Source: Vespula vulgaris | Taxonomy: Eukaryota > Arthropoda > Insecta > Hymenoptera > Vespidae | NCBI RefSeq assembly: GCF_905475345.1 | Contig: NC_066609.1 | Coordinates: forward strand, 3,187,001 to 3,251,000 | Reading direction: 5' to 3' | Length of the DNA stretch: 64,000 nt | Part shown: positions 12,135 to 25,986 of the stretch, in pieces | How the letters are laid out: every line of letters begins with the position of its first letter | Numbering within the stretch: the stretch's first letter is position 1 | The notes under the pieces: generated by a model | The model's database searches: none | Seen by the model: only the letters and a program-made list of their open reading frames with translations | Told to the model about the DNA's origin: nothing | Made by a program: the position numbers and the translations under genes

Positions 12135-15100
12135 CTCTTTCTCTTTTTGCCTGGAGCAACAAGCCAGCCAAGTCGTAATAATTGCGACGTTGAAATGTAG
12201 TCCTGGGACGCGTCCTGTAACATCGTTTCATTCTTCTGTCCTCGATGAAAGCGAGAAATTTAACGAAGGACCACGAATCTCTCGTTGATCCTTAACTCGT
12301 GTCGTCAACAGGAAATACGTAGAAAATAGCCGATCGATCTACCAACGTTTGTCCAAATATCTTTCATCATTGATATTAATTTATTTTACAATTTCAATAA
12401 AATCATTGCGACATAAAATAGAAATATATTTGCATTATTACATCACGAGTGGATATAGTTAGCAAAAAATAAAAGGCGATTTATTCGAGAGCAAAAGTAA
12501 TACAATCGAACGTACTATGATACGTAAAGGATGAGATAGGAAAAGCGATCGATCGTAACCACGAGAGGACGATGAGGAGACCGTTTACGAGCGGCAGGAC
12601 CAAAGAGATGAGTGCATGCATATGTATTCAGATCGGACCGACGTCGAGGCAACTCGAATTCAGCGGATGAATTCTAGTCAAGGGCCTCTAATACCAAATT
12701 TCATTAAAATCCATTCAGACGGAGCAGCTGTTATACGTGTCGTCCTCGATATATGTACATAAAAAGAGAGAAAGAGAGAGACAGAGAGAGAGAGAAAGGG
12801 AGACATAGGAGAGGAAACGGTAAAGATAGAGACAAAAAACCGAGAGAGAAAGAGAGAGAGAAATACAGATGCTATAATAGGCTTACAGGATCTCCACAAA
12901 GGAACGCTCGAACGCGTTATCTTGGAAAAATGTTGCAATTTCTCGCGGTTGGAGGATGCTCGGGTTTAAGTATTACCCCTGGGAACTACATAAATTATGG
13001 GGATTCTAAAAATGGGAAAACGTCGGCTTGTTGCCACAACAGTGCGAGACAGGAAATCTTAATTATTCTATTTACATAAATCGAATAGAACACAATAAAA
13101 ATATTCGTTTTTATGTTCTCTTATTATAAATCAACCAATAGGGGTCATGAGATTTTTATGACATTGTGTGAACAAATTTGATTTTTTTTTTTGTTACTTT
13201 TTTATTGTATACGATATTAGTATCGTCAATTTGCAAAGAATCGAGGCAAGAAAAATGTATAGAGAGAGAAAATGGTGGACGCAGGTGTTCAAGAGAAAGA
13301 AACGTCCCAGAAACTCGAACCACGAAATACCTTTGTTTCATATTATATATTATTATAGCCTTGCGCTGCAATTTTACTTGCGTTCCACGCCAACAATATC
13401 GTGTTCGTATCGAGTCTCCGAGGATGCTTCGATTATTTGCTTTCAATTAATCATCGTAAATAATTGTTGCATTATAGAGCGAATAATAAATGCAGCCGTT
13501 CTTGTCGTCGAACGCTAATAACGCATATCGGCGTAGCTATTACGAACAAAAAAAGAGAAAAATACATAGATGGTGAAATATTTAAATATTAAAAATTCGA
13601 ATCTTTTTCATATTTATGTCAAAAGAATAATTATAGTATTTGTTAGAACGATAAAAACAAATTTAACTAATTTAATATTCAATATTAACTTGTCGAACTC
13701 TTACTAAAATTCTATCTTTAATATTTATATTCTTTTCTTAACAGATCGTTTCTATTTGAAAGATGTAACTGAGTAAAACGAAAATAATTACCGACGAATA
13801 TCATCTTCGTTAACAATTAAACACATACATAAATAAATTTTTTCGAGTATTCCAAAACGAAACAGAAGAAAAAGGAAAGGAAGATTTCAGATAAAAATTG
13901 ATTGAATTGAAGATAAAAATTATGAAGACAATTCAATTATTTTTTAAACACGTTATCTTTGAAATAAACGGTATTGTAATACTAAATAAAACGTATATAT
14001 GAATATGATCCCAAAGATTTACTTCTAAAATAAGAAACTCGTCAGAGGAATGCGATGAAAGAGAAAGAGAGAAAGAGAGAGAGAAAAGAAAGTAAAGTCT
14101 TAACTCTTCATATCACTCTCTTCTTTCGTTTCTCTCGATGATCTTACGAGAAAATCGTCATTGAATAACGGATAATGGACGTCTCTGAAAGAAAGTGCGA
14201 TATATATATGTACACACACATACACACACGCGCGTATATAAAGGTGGAAACGTGTTACGTTCTGTTGGAGAAGTTCTAACAACGACTCATTGGTCCCGGT
14301 AATATCGAGACGTCTTGGACAGGGCACGTTGCCGATCTAAGAAACGAAACAGGGCTTGCTACTCCTGTTGCTGGCAACAGTGGTAGTGACCTCATCGAAA
14401 GTATATATACACACATAGAAGAGAGTAGAAAAATAGAAGGAACGAGAAGAAAAGCTCAATGTTCTTGGGGTGGATAGGATACTCAACGGGATGAGGTGAT
14501 TTGTGGAAAACAAATAATTGTCACTGGTGCCAATCACAGAACTCGTTGGACCGGACCAGCTTGTATCTCAACGTTGCTTCTTGATGAAAATCTGTCGATT
14601 TATTCGCTTCTTCCTTTTCTTCCTCTTCTACCTCTTCTGCCTCACCCTAGGCTCCTTCTTCCCATAAAACATTCGACTATTTTTTACCTCTCGTCTGTTC
14701 AACAAGAGACCGGTCCTTCTCGAGTGAAAGACTATGGGCCGTCGATATCTTTCTTCGTCGTGCAAGAGAGGAAAAATCGGACTTTTACTCGAGATTTAAG
14801 GTACCGCCTTGTTGACACTGATCGATTCTTACTTCTAGAATAATAGGTATACGTGTTTTGCGAAAATTCGTGACTGTGTTAATGATCGAAAGAAATATGA
14901 CGAATAAGAAAGGTTCGAAAAGCCGGTTAAGTTTCGGTCGGCCGATAATTGGACATGGTTTTGTTTTTCGAAGGGATATGAAAAAATTAAAAAGAAAGGA
15001 GAGATATAGAGATCGATTTAAAGAAAGAAGAGATAGAGAATAGAAGAGAAGAGAAAAAAGAGAGAAAGAAAAATGGTCGAGACGACAGGAAGTACTGGCG

Positions 15101-15552
15101 AAGATGACATCTCTCTCACTCGTCCCTTCTCGTGCTTAGCACCCCTCTCACCCTAGAATCGTGCCTATTATTCGAAAGTTTCAAAGTGAAACACCGAGAG
15201 AAACTCCGACCGACTGCGCGTCGTGCGAAACTTTTAACAACGCCAGGAAGGCACGAATTCGTATATACTACGAGCGATGCCATTGGCGCAAAGGAGAGAG
15301 GGGGAGGGGGAGAAGGAGAGGGCTAAAAGATAGATGGATAGATAGGTAGAGATACGGAGGATGGCTAGAAAAGGTGGTGGAAAAGCAGAAGGTCGTGCTC
15401 TTCCTCTCTTTTGCTTTCACAGGACGCATAGAGGGGAACGCAAAGAAGACAGGGGACTTTTATTTCAAGGGAGGCTTGAGAGGGCAAAAAGCAACGGGAC
15501 AGACAGAGGAAGTACATGGCCGGATAAATACGAGGGCTTGCGGATTTTTCGC

Positions 15553-15557
<5 letters not shown>

Positions 15558-15620
<63 letters not shown>
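15558..15620. repeat. (CT)n microsatellite with nearby (CTAT)n
   Basis: Pure CT run of about 60 bases. Some 65 bases further on a second CT run passes into a CTAT tetranucleotide run (about 15684-15712). Confidence 0.95.
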
Positions 15621-15625
<5 letters not shown>

Positions 15626-15936
15626 CCTTCTTCGACCTGTTCATTTTATTTCCCCCTCTCCCACCCTCTCTCTCTCTCCATCTCTATCTATCTATCTATC
15701 TATCCATCTATCTCTTTCTATTCGTCGTACACACTTTGCCAATGCCAGATCGATTTTATCGAAAGTCTAAACACGCACGATTAAATTCACTCCATGTCGA
15801 GTAAAGAATAGTGTACGTGCGTATGCGTTTTTGTGTGCGTTTGTATGCTTCTATTCCTTCTGGTCGGAGTACTGGTTATGAACCGATCGAACCTTCTTTC
15901 CTTTTCTATACGCGCTACTAGACGAGAGAATCGTTT

Positions 15937-15980
<44 letters not shown>

Positions 15981-18188
15981 CTTCTCTCTCTCCCTCTCTT
16001 TTCCTCCTCTTTTTCTCTTTCCCTCTCTTTCGACTCGCAAATCGATAAGGAATAGAGAATGTTTTCTGGTCGAGAATCTGGACACGTACGAATGAAATTC
16101 GTCGTCGCTTCGTTACGTGCCGATACGTAAAGATGTCCGATTTCGACTTTGGAACAGAAGATGTTCGTCGATTTACATAGTTTCCTCGTTTGTCGATCTC
16201 GTTCTTCTCCATTCGAATAGTTCGGCGAATGTTGACGGATACATTTCTCTTTTCTATTTCAATGAGAACGTTGTCAGTAATTAATTATGAAAACTCACAG
16301 AACGAAATTAATCATACAATCATGAGATCAGAAAACGTTTCGCTACGAGATACGAGTGAAAAAAACAAACATTATTAAACGACAAACGATGAATTTTTAA
16401 TGGTCAATAATAGAATTTACATTAACGAGCTGACCTTTTATTCGAGACAAACATCGTTAAAAATCTAAGAGAGAATGTTAATTAATTATGAAATTAATTT
16501 TAACGATCAGTAATAAACAAGCAAACAAATACAGTAAAGAAGTAATTGAAGAAATGATGAACATTTCGCGAATACGAACGGAACACATTTTCGTGCTTTA
16601 TTATGTTAATGATTAATTGTTTGTTCGAAAATTAATCGATCTCGAGCCATTTTATAAATATATCTCGATTCAAAAGCGTTTTCTTTATGTACAAACCTCA
16701 CGGCAACCAAGTTGAAATTTCAGATGCCGAGAATAAAAGTTTCACGCGTCCAACACCAAATAATTTAATCTTAATTCGCGAATACCGCATTACTAGCCAA
16801 CGCTTAATGAATTATTCAAATCTAATTTATTTGTCTTACGTGTGTGTTAACCACAATATATCTACTACTATATATACAAAGTAGTACTCTAAAATGACTT
16901 TTTCGAAACTATTGAACGTAACGAGTTGATTTTCTTTTTTTTATTGTCAAAATATCTTTTGATAGCTATATCCAAATTGTATATTAGATATTACTCGAAG
17001 AGTAACGTTATTTTATTTCCGTAATATTCCTCCTTCAGAAAGTACTACGAATACTTCAATTGTCGCAATCTCGATGTTAATTTCTTTAGTTTGTGCAATC
17101 GTATTTTGCATTATGATAATAGATAAATATATACCTGTTACATATACTTACATATTACAAATTGACTTTTCCGAAATTGTGAAATTACGAATTATATGTA
17201 CATACATATACAGGTATTATATACATATATGTTCAGAAACGACGATCTCTTTGAAGTAGTCGCTTTTATTCGAAAGATAAAATACAACAGAAGCGTTAAC
17301 GGGCTACATTTCCCAATCGAATTTAATGTCAAGTTCATAATTTTGTATTACCTTCCGTTGTACGGACTAATTGGATCACATCATCGCGGAATTTCGTTTC
17401 GTACAGCATGTTGCTCCAAACGTTTCAAAAATCATTATAAGTAGCATTCGAAATAAAAAAAAGAAAATTCGAAAGTTTCATGGGAAACCTGTACGCGTGT
17501 ACGAATACTCAAACACATACACGAATATCGACGATAAACTCACTTTGCTGCAATTCGAGTAACATTCGTTTTCGCATGGAAAAAAAAAGAAAAGAAATAG
17601 ATAAACGCTGGTATTTAAAAACCGATGATAACAATGAATAATTAATAATGAAAAAGAAAAGAGTTAATTGCGGCCCACCGAGAAGAGCTTTAATTTAACG
17701 TTCATCGAATGATACATGCGCATCATTGCACGAACGATACGGAAAATCAAATTTATATCCTAATAATCCGTAATTAATTTATCACTATATCGTTCATTGT
17801 TATTCGACCATCGTTTATTGCATGGATAATGCATGTTTTCGCTGATAACGTAAATTTGTCACTGTCTCTTTCTCGATCGTTCGTGCTTCGAATACATTCA
17901 AGTTGTTTCGACATATCAATAAAAAAAAATGCTATTAACTGTCGTTAATAATGATCACGCATTAATATTAAATTATAATCCTATTTAAAAATGTCGACAA
18001 TAGCAATTAGGATGTTCTCGAATATTAAAATATTTGTATGATAACTTACGTAATAACTGCTCAACGTTCTTATACTCTGTTTCCGTTATTTCATAGATAA
18101 TCATTAATTAATTAAGAATTAAGAATGAAACGAACGCGTCCGATTCCCTCTTCGAATCACCAATTACAAGATGGAACTTTATTTTCAG

Positions 18189-19027
18189 TTACTATGCATC
18201 GACCGCTTTTCCGCCTCGTTTGGCACCGCCTCTGAAAAGACCCCGTTTGATGCCACCGGCCCGATCCCAACATCCGAAGCAACAGAAACAACAGCCGAGC
18301 AACAATACTGCCGCTGTGCCGGACTTGAATCAACTCAAAGTATACAGTGAGTACAGTGAGATGCGTGGCGTCATTTCTATTCCTTTTTTTATAATTGCAA
18401 AAATAACTATTACTATTATTTATCTATAATATTTCATTAACGTCCTGTTTGATTCTCCTCCTGTTTGAAAGATTCATCGAACTGACCACGAAACTTTGTT
18501 CTTTTCAACGATTTCGACAATGAATAAGGAACAATCACGTTCCAAAGATTCTCTCCCTCTTTTTTCAATGGTATAAAAAAAAAAAAGGAAGGAGAGAATC
18601 TCCGGACGACTACAATTATTTTCTTGCTACAGGCAGTTTTCCCGTAAAGTGCTGACCAGGACACCAAGAGAGAAAAAGAGAAAGAGAAAGAACGTGAACG
18701 TAAACGTAGTCCTTTGATGGCCCCAGTCTTTTTAATGGATGATCGTAGAGAGAAAGAGAACGTCAGCCTCTAAAGCCGTTGATTTCACAGTTTTAGAAGC
18801 ACGATCTTTCGACGTAAAAACCGCACTCGCCATTTACCTGCCTTCTTCCACGATGAAACGGACTCTCGATGCACTTAACCAATGATCGGTCGTTCAGAAA
18901 TTTCCCTAAAAATTCAACTTGCACGCTAGAAGCTTACTCATCTTCTCGAAAGCTTCACGAATAAGTGCATTCTCGCGTTCTCAGATTCTCTTATATAATA
19001 CGACGATACAAGCTTATGCGGATAAAC

Positions 19028-19075
<48 letters not shown>

Positions 19076-21297
19076 ATCTTTATCTCTCTATCTACCTACC
19101 TATCTATCTTTTTCTTTAGGATATTCACGTTGCACGCGTATTTATCAGAGGTGTTATACTTGCAGGTAATCCAGACATACTTATATGCGGCAACTGCAGG
19201 GAAATGTTCACCGATCTCGGGGAGCTGCTCGAACACAAGCGGAACTACTGCAAACTGCGGTTCACATGTAAATGTCACACCTTCAACGGAGCCGCCCCAA
19301 GTATGTACTCGAAAGAAAGTTAGAGGCGCGCCCCTCCGGTACGTAGACGCGTCTCTGACCCGATCGAGTGCCAACCACTGCCTCTCGCGAGGTGCACTCT
19401 CTCTTTCTCTCCCTCATCTTTTATTTACAAATCTTTCCTACCGTTCTTCTACGTTATTAGAAGACAAAAGAAAGAAAGTCGTTCGTCTTTATTATACTTT
19501 TTCTCAAATATATTTTCGTTTCTACGAAAGTATGGATTTTTCTCGTTGATATTTCCATCGAACTTTTCGTTTATTGTTAAAAAAGATAAAAAATTCACGT
19601 TCATCCTCTTTCAATCATTATCAAAAAAGAGAGATCCTTTAAAGACAAATTCTTCTTGCTTTTCTTCTTTTGTGTGTCACATTAGAAATACGCACAAATA
19701 AAAATCTCTTTGAAGTGAAATCCAAGCAAAGGGATCGAAATATCTTTACAGTCTTTCGCTTCTTTGTTTGAAAAATGTTTCTACTCGACTTTTCGCTTAT
19801 TATTAAATAGAAAAGCTACAAAAAGAAAATCCATGTTGGTCCTCTTTCAATTGTCATTATATAAGAAAGATCCTTTAAAGAAACGTAGAAATTTATCTTT
19901 CTTCTCCTCCTCCTCCTGCTCCTTCTTCTCCTCCTCCTCTTTCTCCTTCTCCTCCTCCTCCTCCTCCATCTCTTTTTCTTTTTCTCCTTCTTCTTCTTCT
20001 TCTTCTTCTTCTTTATTTCATTATAAAGTAGAAAGATTCGAAAATAAATCCAACAGAATTATCGAATTGTTCCCAGTTTATTAGCCTTTTTCAAGAAACA
20101 ATTTTAAATATTCCACTTCTGTGAAATATTTTAAATCCAACTATATATATATCATTCATTTTGAAAATGTCATCTCGGATACATAAATATCTTTGAGAAC
20201 GACGTTGAACGTTTTCGCGATAGTTTTTCACTGTCTCTTTGCCAGTGTACTGTCAGAAGGCAGAAGAAAACATTCGGAACAGCTCAAAGTAGGATGATCG
20301 TAACGCATATTTTTCCTTCTTAACGTTCATGTTTATTCCTTCATTTTTATCTTTCCGCGATCAATATCGTCTCATTATATTTCACGAGAAATTTGACAAA
20401 CAAGGTATAGACATTAAATATATAAAAAAAATATGTGCTCACGAATTGATATCGTTCGGAAAATAGAATTTCTTCAACCCTTTTTCATGCAATATGGTTA
20501 CACGAAAGTTTTGTTTATCTCACGAGGGACACAATACGCAGCTGTGTCTGCGTATTGTATAGATACGTATAGGATGATCCACTTACTTAAACGGAACCGC
20601 TTATCGATATCTCTGTAAAAATATTTATTTTTAACGAAAAAGTTTCCAGTGTATATTGTACCTTATAATTCTTTACATGGAACTTAAATTTGTTTCATAT
20701 ATTCGATTATTTACGAAAACATTGAGACAGTTCCAATTACGTGATCCAGCATGTATTGCAGCTTAGCATACTTGAAATTTCCATTTCTCATCAACTTGAA
20801 AATGAAATTTTCATAATGATAGAAATATATAAAAAAATACTGAATAGAATACATTATCTGCAGATCTCTTATCCCAAGTCATACGTTCACAAAAAAGAAA
20901 TCATAAATCCCTCGAAAAGATAAAAATTTTATTCGTTAAAAATTTCTTTGATAAAGGAATAACTTATACGATGATGAAAATGGAAATTTGACATAACTCC
21001 AGCTTGCATATGTCGTAAGCTCGTCGTCGGGAAGTCTGACGAGATTGCTGACCAAGACTGTTTGTTACGTTTACGAACAGGAGACTCCACGACGGCACTG
21101 CTCTGTGTGCTTTGCAAGGTGTCCTTTCCAACGGCATGGGAACTGATGGTTCACGCTCAAGCTGCTCATATGATAAACATCTACGAACTTGGTACACGGC
21201 CACAGAGTCCAAGATCAACGCAGAGTCCACCACAAAGTCCGAGCCAGCACGCCAAGGAATCGTCGCCTTCGCCTCAGGACTTTCAAGTAATTTACTT

Positions 21298-21356
<59 letters not shown>

Positions 21357-21728
21357 CATTCTTTGTTTGGATTAGAAATGGGATCAAGTTTAAGCAAACA
21401 TTTAAATTTAATCTTATTTCACGAACAATGAACTGCATCTTATTTATACGAATAGTACCTATAGCAAACAATAACGATAACTTGGACTTGATCGCATCTA
21501 TAATCGTAATAAATTAGCTGAGAAAATTAGAAACTAGAAAGTTCGGATGACGTTAGTAAAAAAAGTTAAAAAACTGAGAGTAGGTACTAAAGAGTAGAGT
21601 AAAAACAAGGTAAAATCTTCTCTGGTTCTTCGAGCTGAAAGAAACCCATAGCGATTTACGCGATTTTGAAAAAAGCTTAAGTAGTCGGCCAGCAGCGGAT
21701 TTTATCGAGATGGACAAGCTCGGTGGAG

Positions 21729-21801
<73 letters not shown>

Positions 21802-21879
21802 TCTGCTCTACTCTTTCCGAGATGAGAAAAAAGTTAAGTGGAAGTCGCCGTTCATGTGGCTTTGCCTTTAGGCATATAC

Positions 21880-21922
<43 letters not shown>

Positions 21923-24387
21923 TCATTCTAACCGATAACAGGAATCTAAAGACCCCACATAGAGAGAGAGTAGCTAACAGTTTTTCCTTCGATCCGAGTT
22001 TCTAAGGGCGCGAAGGTAAAGACATTTTCTTCTTTTCCTTCGTCTTTCTTTTTCCCTCAGCTCCATCTCCAGTGACTTTAAGTTTGTTAATCTTGAAACA
22101 CATCTGAAACGAAATGCAGAGGTTACTACTTTTATTTTTCGTCTTTATCTTATCATTTTATTTCGAGAAGATCGTTATATGATGTATTTGAGATAATAAG
22201 AACGAAAGTTGTAGGATATTGAGTAGTTCGTTATTAAACAAAAAATCCTTCAACTCTACCATCCGGTGATAATACCGTTTCGAAAGAACGTAAAGCATCC
22301 TCTCTTCTCTCTCATTCTCTCGTTCTTTTCTTTATATAAAATTATAAAGAAGAAAATAGCATTAGAGTGCAGCAGTATATTCGCGAATAATTCTTCGTAA
22401 CCGAGTCAGTGAATCACCCACCACGTAATCCGAGTTTCCTCCGCGGTAATAAATTATTGCCTTATAATCCCTGGACGTCTTTCGGTATTTTCCACCGACG
22501 TAATGTACGAGTTCGCGAAATCGCGAAAGAAGGAAGATCTGAGAGTAGTGTCAGTCGAAAGGTCACGTTTTCCTGGTCGCGATGAAAGCGCGAAACGTAA
22601 GAGAGGAGAACTACGTGAAGTCGTGCAATCCGAAGAAATATTACTCCGCCGTGTGTTTCCCTGTCGTGTGTCGACTGTCGATATGTCAACCCCAGAACAG
22701 CTAATTCCGATGGAATTGACGTTTCTCGTCTCGGTCATTTGGGCTTATTCAACTGAATAGAGATTTTTGACCTTTTCTTAGTTTCTCCATTTCCAAACAC
22801 TCACCCATTCGCGTAAAAATCTGCAGAAAGATTTCTAAATCTGGGTCAGTTTGGATGCTTGTCGTTTCCCCCATCTTTTTATTCCTTACCGTATTTACGA
22901 TCGATCTACCAAACGGACAGCGAACGAATGCATTTCAGCTCGTCTAAATCGTACTTTGATAATAAATATTAAATAAACACGTATATGAAGCGAACGAGAA
23001 GATCGAGACTGTGTATGTAGATACTTTTGTGAGGGAAGAATCGAAAAGGTAACCTTGCGTTCTGCATTCGAGCGCGATCCTCTCGTAGTAAAGTTCCATG
23101 TAAATTACAAAGCAACTATGCGATTGGAGTGAACAATTAATTTGTCCGAACAGGAGATCAAAGCCACGGATTGCGAGGAACGCGTCGAAGAGGAGGATCT
23201 TGACGGGCATGAACTAATACCATCCCCTGACAGTGGCAAGTCAACGGACAACGAGGCCGCTCTATCTCCGATCAAAATACGATCCGACGTTAATGGCCTG
23301 GATCACGAGGATTGCGACGAATTGATCCAGGTCGAGAACACAGCTCAGGCCTGCATCATGCACGCCCTTAGCATCGTAAGTAAATGCCATCAAAAGACAA
23401 GATACGCTTTTCATTCCTTTTTCTTTTTCGATCAACTATGTATAACGTTCGTGTAACTTTACTTTTAAAGTCAGACATTCAATGTAATGTTACTTTTTCA
23501 TAGTTTTATATACGAAATCAAAAATTATCTTTCGTTTTCTCATCAGGATGGGACAAGTAAGAACGCTTTAAATAGGTAAATTATGACTTGTGCAAAATGG
23601 TAAGCACGATGGGTCGGGACCGAGAATTAATTCGCGTCTTGAGGAAAACTTGCTTTCGCGATAATAAACCTCGTTGTTGAGACGTTAAAGTTGGTAATAA
23701 AATGGAAGAAGGAAAGAGAAAGAAAAGGTAGCCTATACGTATATCTATTATATATAAAAAGAAAAGTGTCTGTGTTATTTAAATTGAGCGCAATGAATTG
23801 AAAAAATCGAAAGGACGAAAGAGAGAGAAACAAAAATTTGTAAAAAAAATTTACGAACGAAAAAAAAAAGAATTTCGCTAGAAAATGTCCAAGAGAATTT
23901 CCTTCGGTGTACGATCGTGTAATTGGCGAGTAAAGCGTTCTTCCACCGGTACCTGTAAGGCAGAGATGCTGCGTTGGCGGCGATGGCAGATCGTAAAGAC
24001 TGTAATGGACCCCTTTAACTTCCTAATGACCGATACCACGAACGGGTAGACGAGCGAAAACCGCTGGAGGGTAGGAAACGGCAGGATAGAAATGGGGTGG
24101 TGCTTGCCAAGGGATGCTAGACAGCTAGGACGAAACTGTTAAAAGCAGTCGTCCTCGTTGCTGCTGCTGTTGCTGCTGCTACTACTACTGCTACTGCTAC
24201 TGCTGCTGTTGCTGCTGCTGCTACGCGGAAGCATATTACGAACGATCGTAAACCGATCAACGTATTTCTACCTAGTGTATATGTATGTGTATATACATAT
24301 GTACATATATGTATCACGTGTACGAGAGGATCGTTTGGAAAGGCTTTCTTCGCGACAATAAATCAAACGGGCCAACGTCCTGTAGTC

Positions 24388-24440
<53 letters not shown>

Positions 24441-25540
24441 CTCTTTCTCTTTCTCTTTCTCTCTCGCTCGCTCGCTCGCTCGTATTGTTCCTATTCGTGG
24501 CGAGCGCTTCGGTTTCACGCGTACACCCGGACGATCATTGCCAAATGTATCGCCGAAGCTGGCCACGAGCGTGTAATGACCGCATAAACCAGTTATGGTT
24601 TCCTATATCATCGTAAAGCAACGCCGAACGGTGCCACAGGCTTTGTGGAAACGCGAGTTCTGCTACCGAAGTTTTCTTTCTCTTTTCATCTTACGAGAGT
24701 AGATTGTGAACGATCCAAAGATTCATAGAATTTCTTTTTTTTTTAGTCATCTAACTTATCGCTTCCTTTACTCTTCAATGATACATGTATGTGAAAAATG
24801 ATAAATCGATTAATTCAAAAGTAGAATCTCTATCAGGATAAAAAGATAAGCATAGGTATGGTCCTTACTTCAGTTTCGTCTTACCCTGTGGCGATTGATG
24901 TTAACAATCGAAAATTACAAATATTCTTAACGATGGTAAACCTCTTTGTAAGGGTGTCGATCATTGAAAGAGCGAGAATCGATCTTTTATCAAAACAACA
25001 TTGAAATACTTTTTTTCCCTGACAGACGTTCGACGTACAACTAATTTACGATATTTCGGACCATCACCGACATGCTTTCGCGTCGCGCGAACAATTTATT
25101 TTCCATTAGGAACAGAAAAAGAAAAGAAGAACAAGAAGAGTACTATCGTGGTGGCTATACGTCATCGCACTGTAATAAATTATAAAAGATCGTAGAAGAA
25201 AATTAATAAAAACGATGATCGATCGATCGGCCGTCGAAAGAGCAGTTTTGTCGAAGAAAAATAAAAAAGAGCCAAAAAAGGAAAAAAAAGGAAAAAAAAG
25301 AGAAAAAAGAAAAAAAAATGAAAGGTCGACAGACGTCAGATTTATCGTAGTTCGCGGGGAGTTGTAGGTTTTAGTTAGACCTCCCTCTCTGTCTAAATAG
25401 TTTGACGTCTAATCATATATTTTTCTCGTACTCTCTCATTGCAGGACTCGTCGTTGGAGCTCAATTCCGACACGAACTCGAGGGGAAGTTCTGGCCCGGT
25501 CATGGCGTTGACTAATGGATCCTTGTCCGCAAAGGAATAA
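18189..25540 (+). CDS. hnRNP C/RALY-like protein with BCL11-type CCHC and C2H2 zinc fingers (3' part; 5' exons missing)
   Basis: Coding exons: 18189-18346, 19166-19300, 21081-21286, 23154-23375 and 25445-25540 (TAA). All have GT-AG borders and matching phases, giving 271 residues. Order: a tyrosine/proline start (YYASTAFPPRL), a basic likely NLS (PPLKRPRLMPPARS), a Q-rich linker, a CCHC finger (CGNCREMF...HKRNYC) and a C2H2 finger (CVLCKVSF...HAQAAH). Then follow SP/QSP repeats, an acidic stretch (ERVEEEDLD) and a serine-rich C terminus. The two fingers resemble the N-terminal CCHC (CGQCQMNF...HKRKQC) and first C2H2 finger (CTTCKQPF...HAQNTH) of BCL11A/B. No BCL11-type later fingers are present. 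The N-terminal part resembles the post-RRM segment of hnRNP C/RALY. A nuclear RNA- or DNA-binding role is inferred. Exons and fingers are seen; the family name is tentative, since the RRM would lie upstream of this window. Confidence 0.75.
19030..19072. repeat. (CT)n microsatellite
   Basis: CT run about 95 bases before the acceptor of the first zinc-finger exon (19166), passing into CTAT/CTAC repeats. It lies close enough to contribute pyrimidine-rich sequence upstream of that splice site. Confidence 0.95.
21301..21354. repeat. (CT)n microsatellite beginning 15 bases after a splice donor
   Basis: The donor of the C2H2 exon is at 21287 (gtaattt). A 54-base CT run starts almost immediately downstream, inside the intron. 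Confidence 0.95.
21730..21800. repeat. (CT)n microsatellite
   Basis: About 70 bases of pure CT. A second run of about 40 bases lies at 21881-21920, within the same 1.9-kb intron. Confidence 0.95.
24158..24222. repeat. Imperfect (CTG/CTA)n trinucleotide repeat
   Basis: About 21 triplets of ctg, cta and ttg in the last intron of the zinc-finger gene. It is open in several frames (poly-Leu or poly-Ala) but has no coding context. Confidence 0.9.
24391..24434. repeat. (CT)n microsatellite
   Basis: CT run followed by (CTTTCT)n and (CTCG)n, in the last intron of the zinc-finger gene. Confidence 0.95.
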
Positions 25541-25949
25541 GTCAGAAAGAATTAACCAAAGGAATATGGTCTTCCCTTACCTAGGGATTCCCGAACCAAC
25601 GCCACCAACGAGACATATCGATCTCCTTTTAAGGATATACATGCATACATACATACACTTAAACAAAGATATACACACAGAGAACCGCCATGTATATAGC
25701 TTAAATGCCTAAGAAATAATTCAGGGTCGTTCCATGCCATATACTCAAACCCATCTTGGACATTGCGGATTTTCGGTATCAATCGAGAAGGAGTCGAGGA
25801 AAGGACCGGGTATGAGAAGGTGAAATATTATCAGGAGAATTCGAGACTATCGAACAAAGATCAAGCGTTTTGCCATCTTCCGTTGGAATTTCGATGTTCG
25901 ACTCCTAGGCAGTTCGTGATTCTAGTCAAACACATATACGCGCACGCAG

Positions 25950-25986
<37 letters not shown>

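Larger units (their letters stand above)
4343..18188 (+). other. Long intron (about 13.8 kb) rich in CT/GA microsatellites
   Basis: No conserved coding segment was found on either strand. It holds many simple-sequence tracts, a very AT-rich core (about 5600-8200) with a short direct repeat at 6024-6103, and a TAG/TTA trinucleotide run near 7240-7285. It is called an intron only because the flanking candidate exons match in phase. If the microexon is false, it is simply upstream sequence. Confidence 0.45.

Noticed and set aside
15361..15804. Long open frames spanning CT repeats (poly Ser-Leu)
   Set aside because: CT repeats are open in most frames. The flanks show no coding character. The same applies to frames over the other CT/GA tracts.
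22503..22760. 85-codon open frame inside the zinc-finger gene intron
   Set aside because: No recognisable domain and no good splice sites. Open on both strands, and it sits between two exons that join in phase without it.
18189..25540. Calling the zinc-finger gene simply BCL11/CG9650
   Set aside because: The first two fingers fit, but the stop codon comes without any of the later C2H2 pairs, and the upstream segment is hnRNP C/RALY-like.
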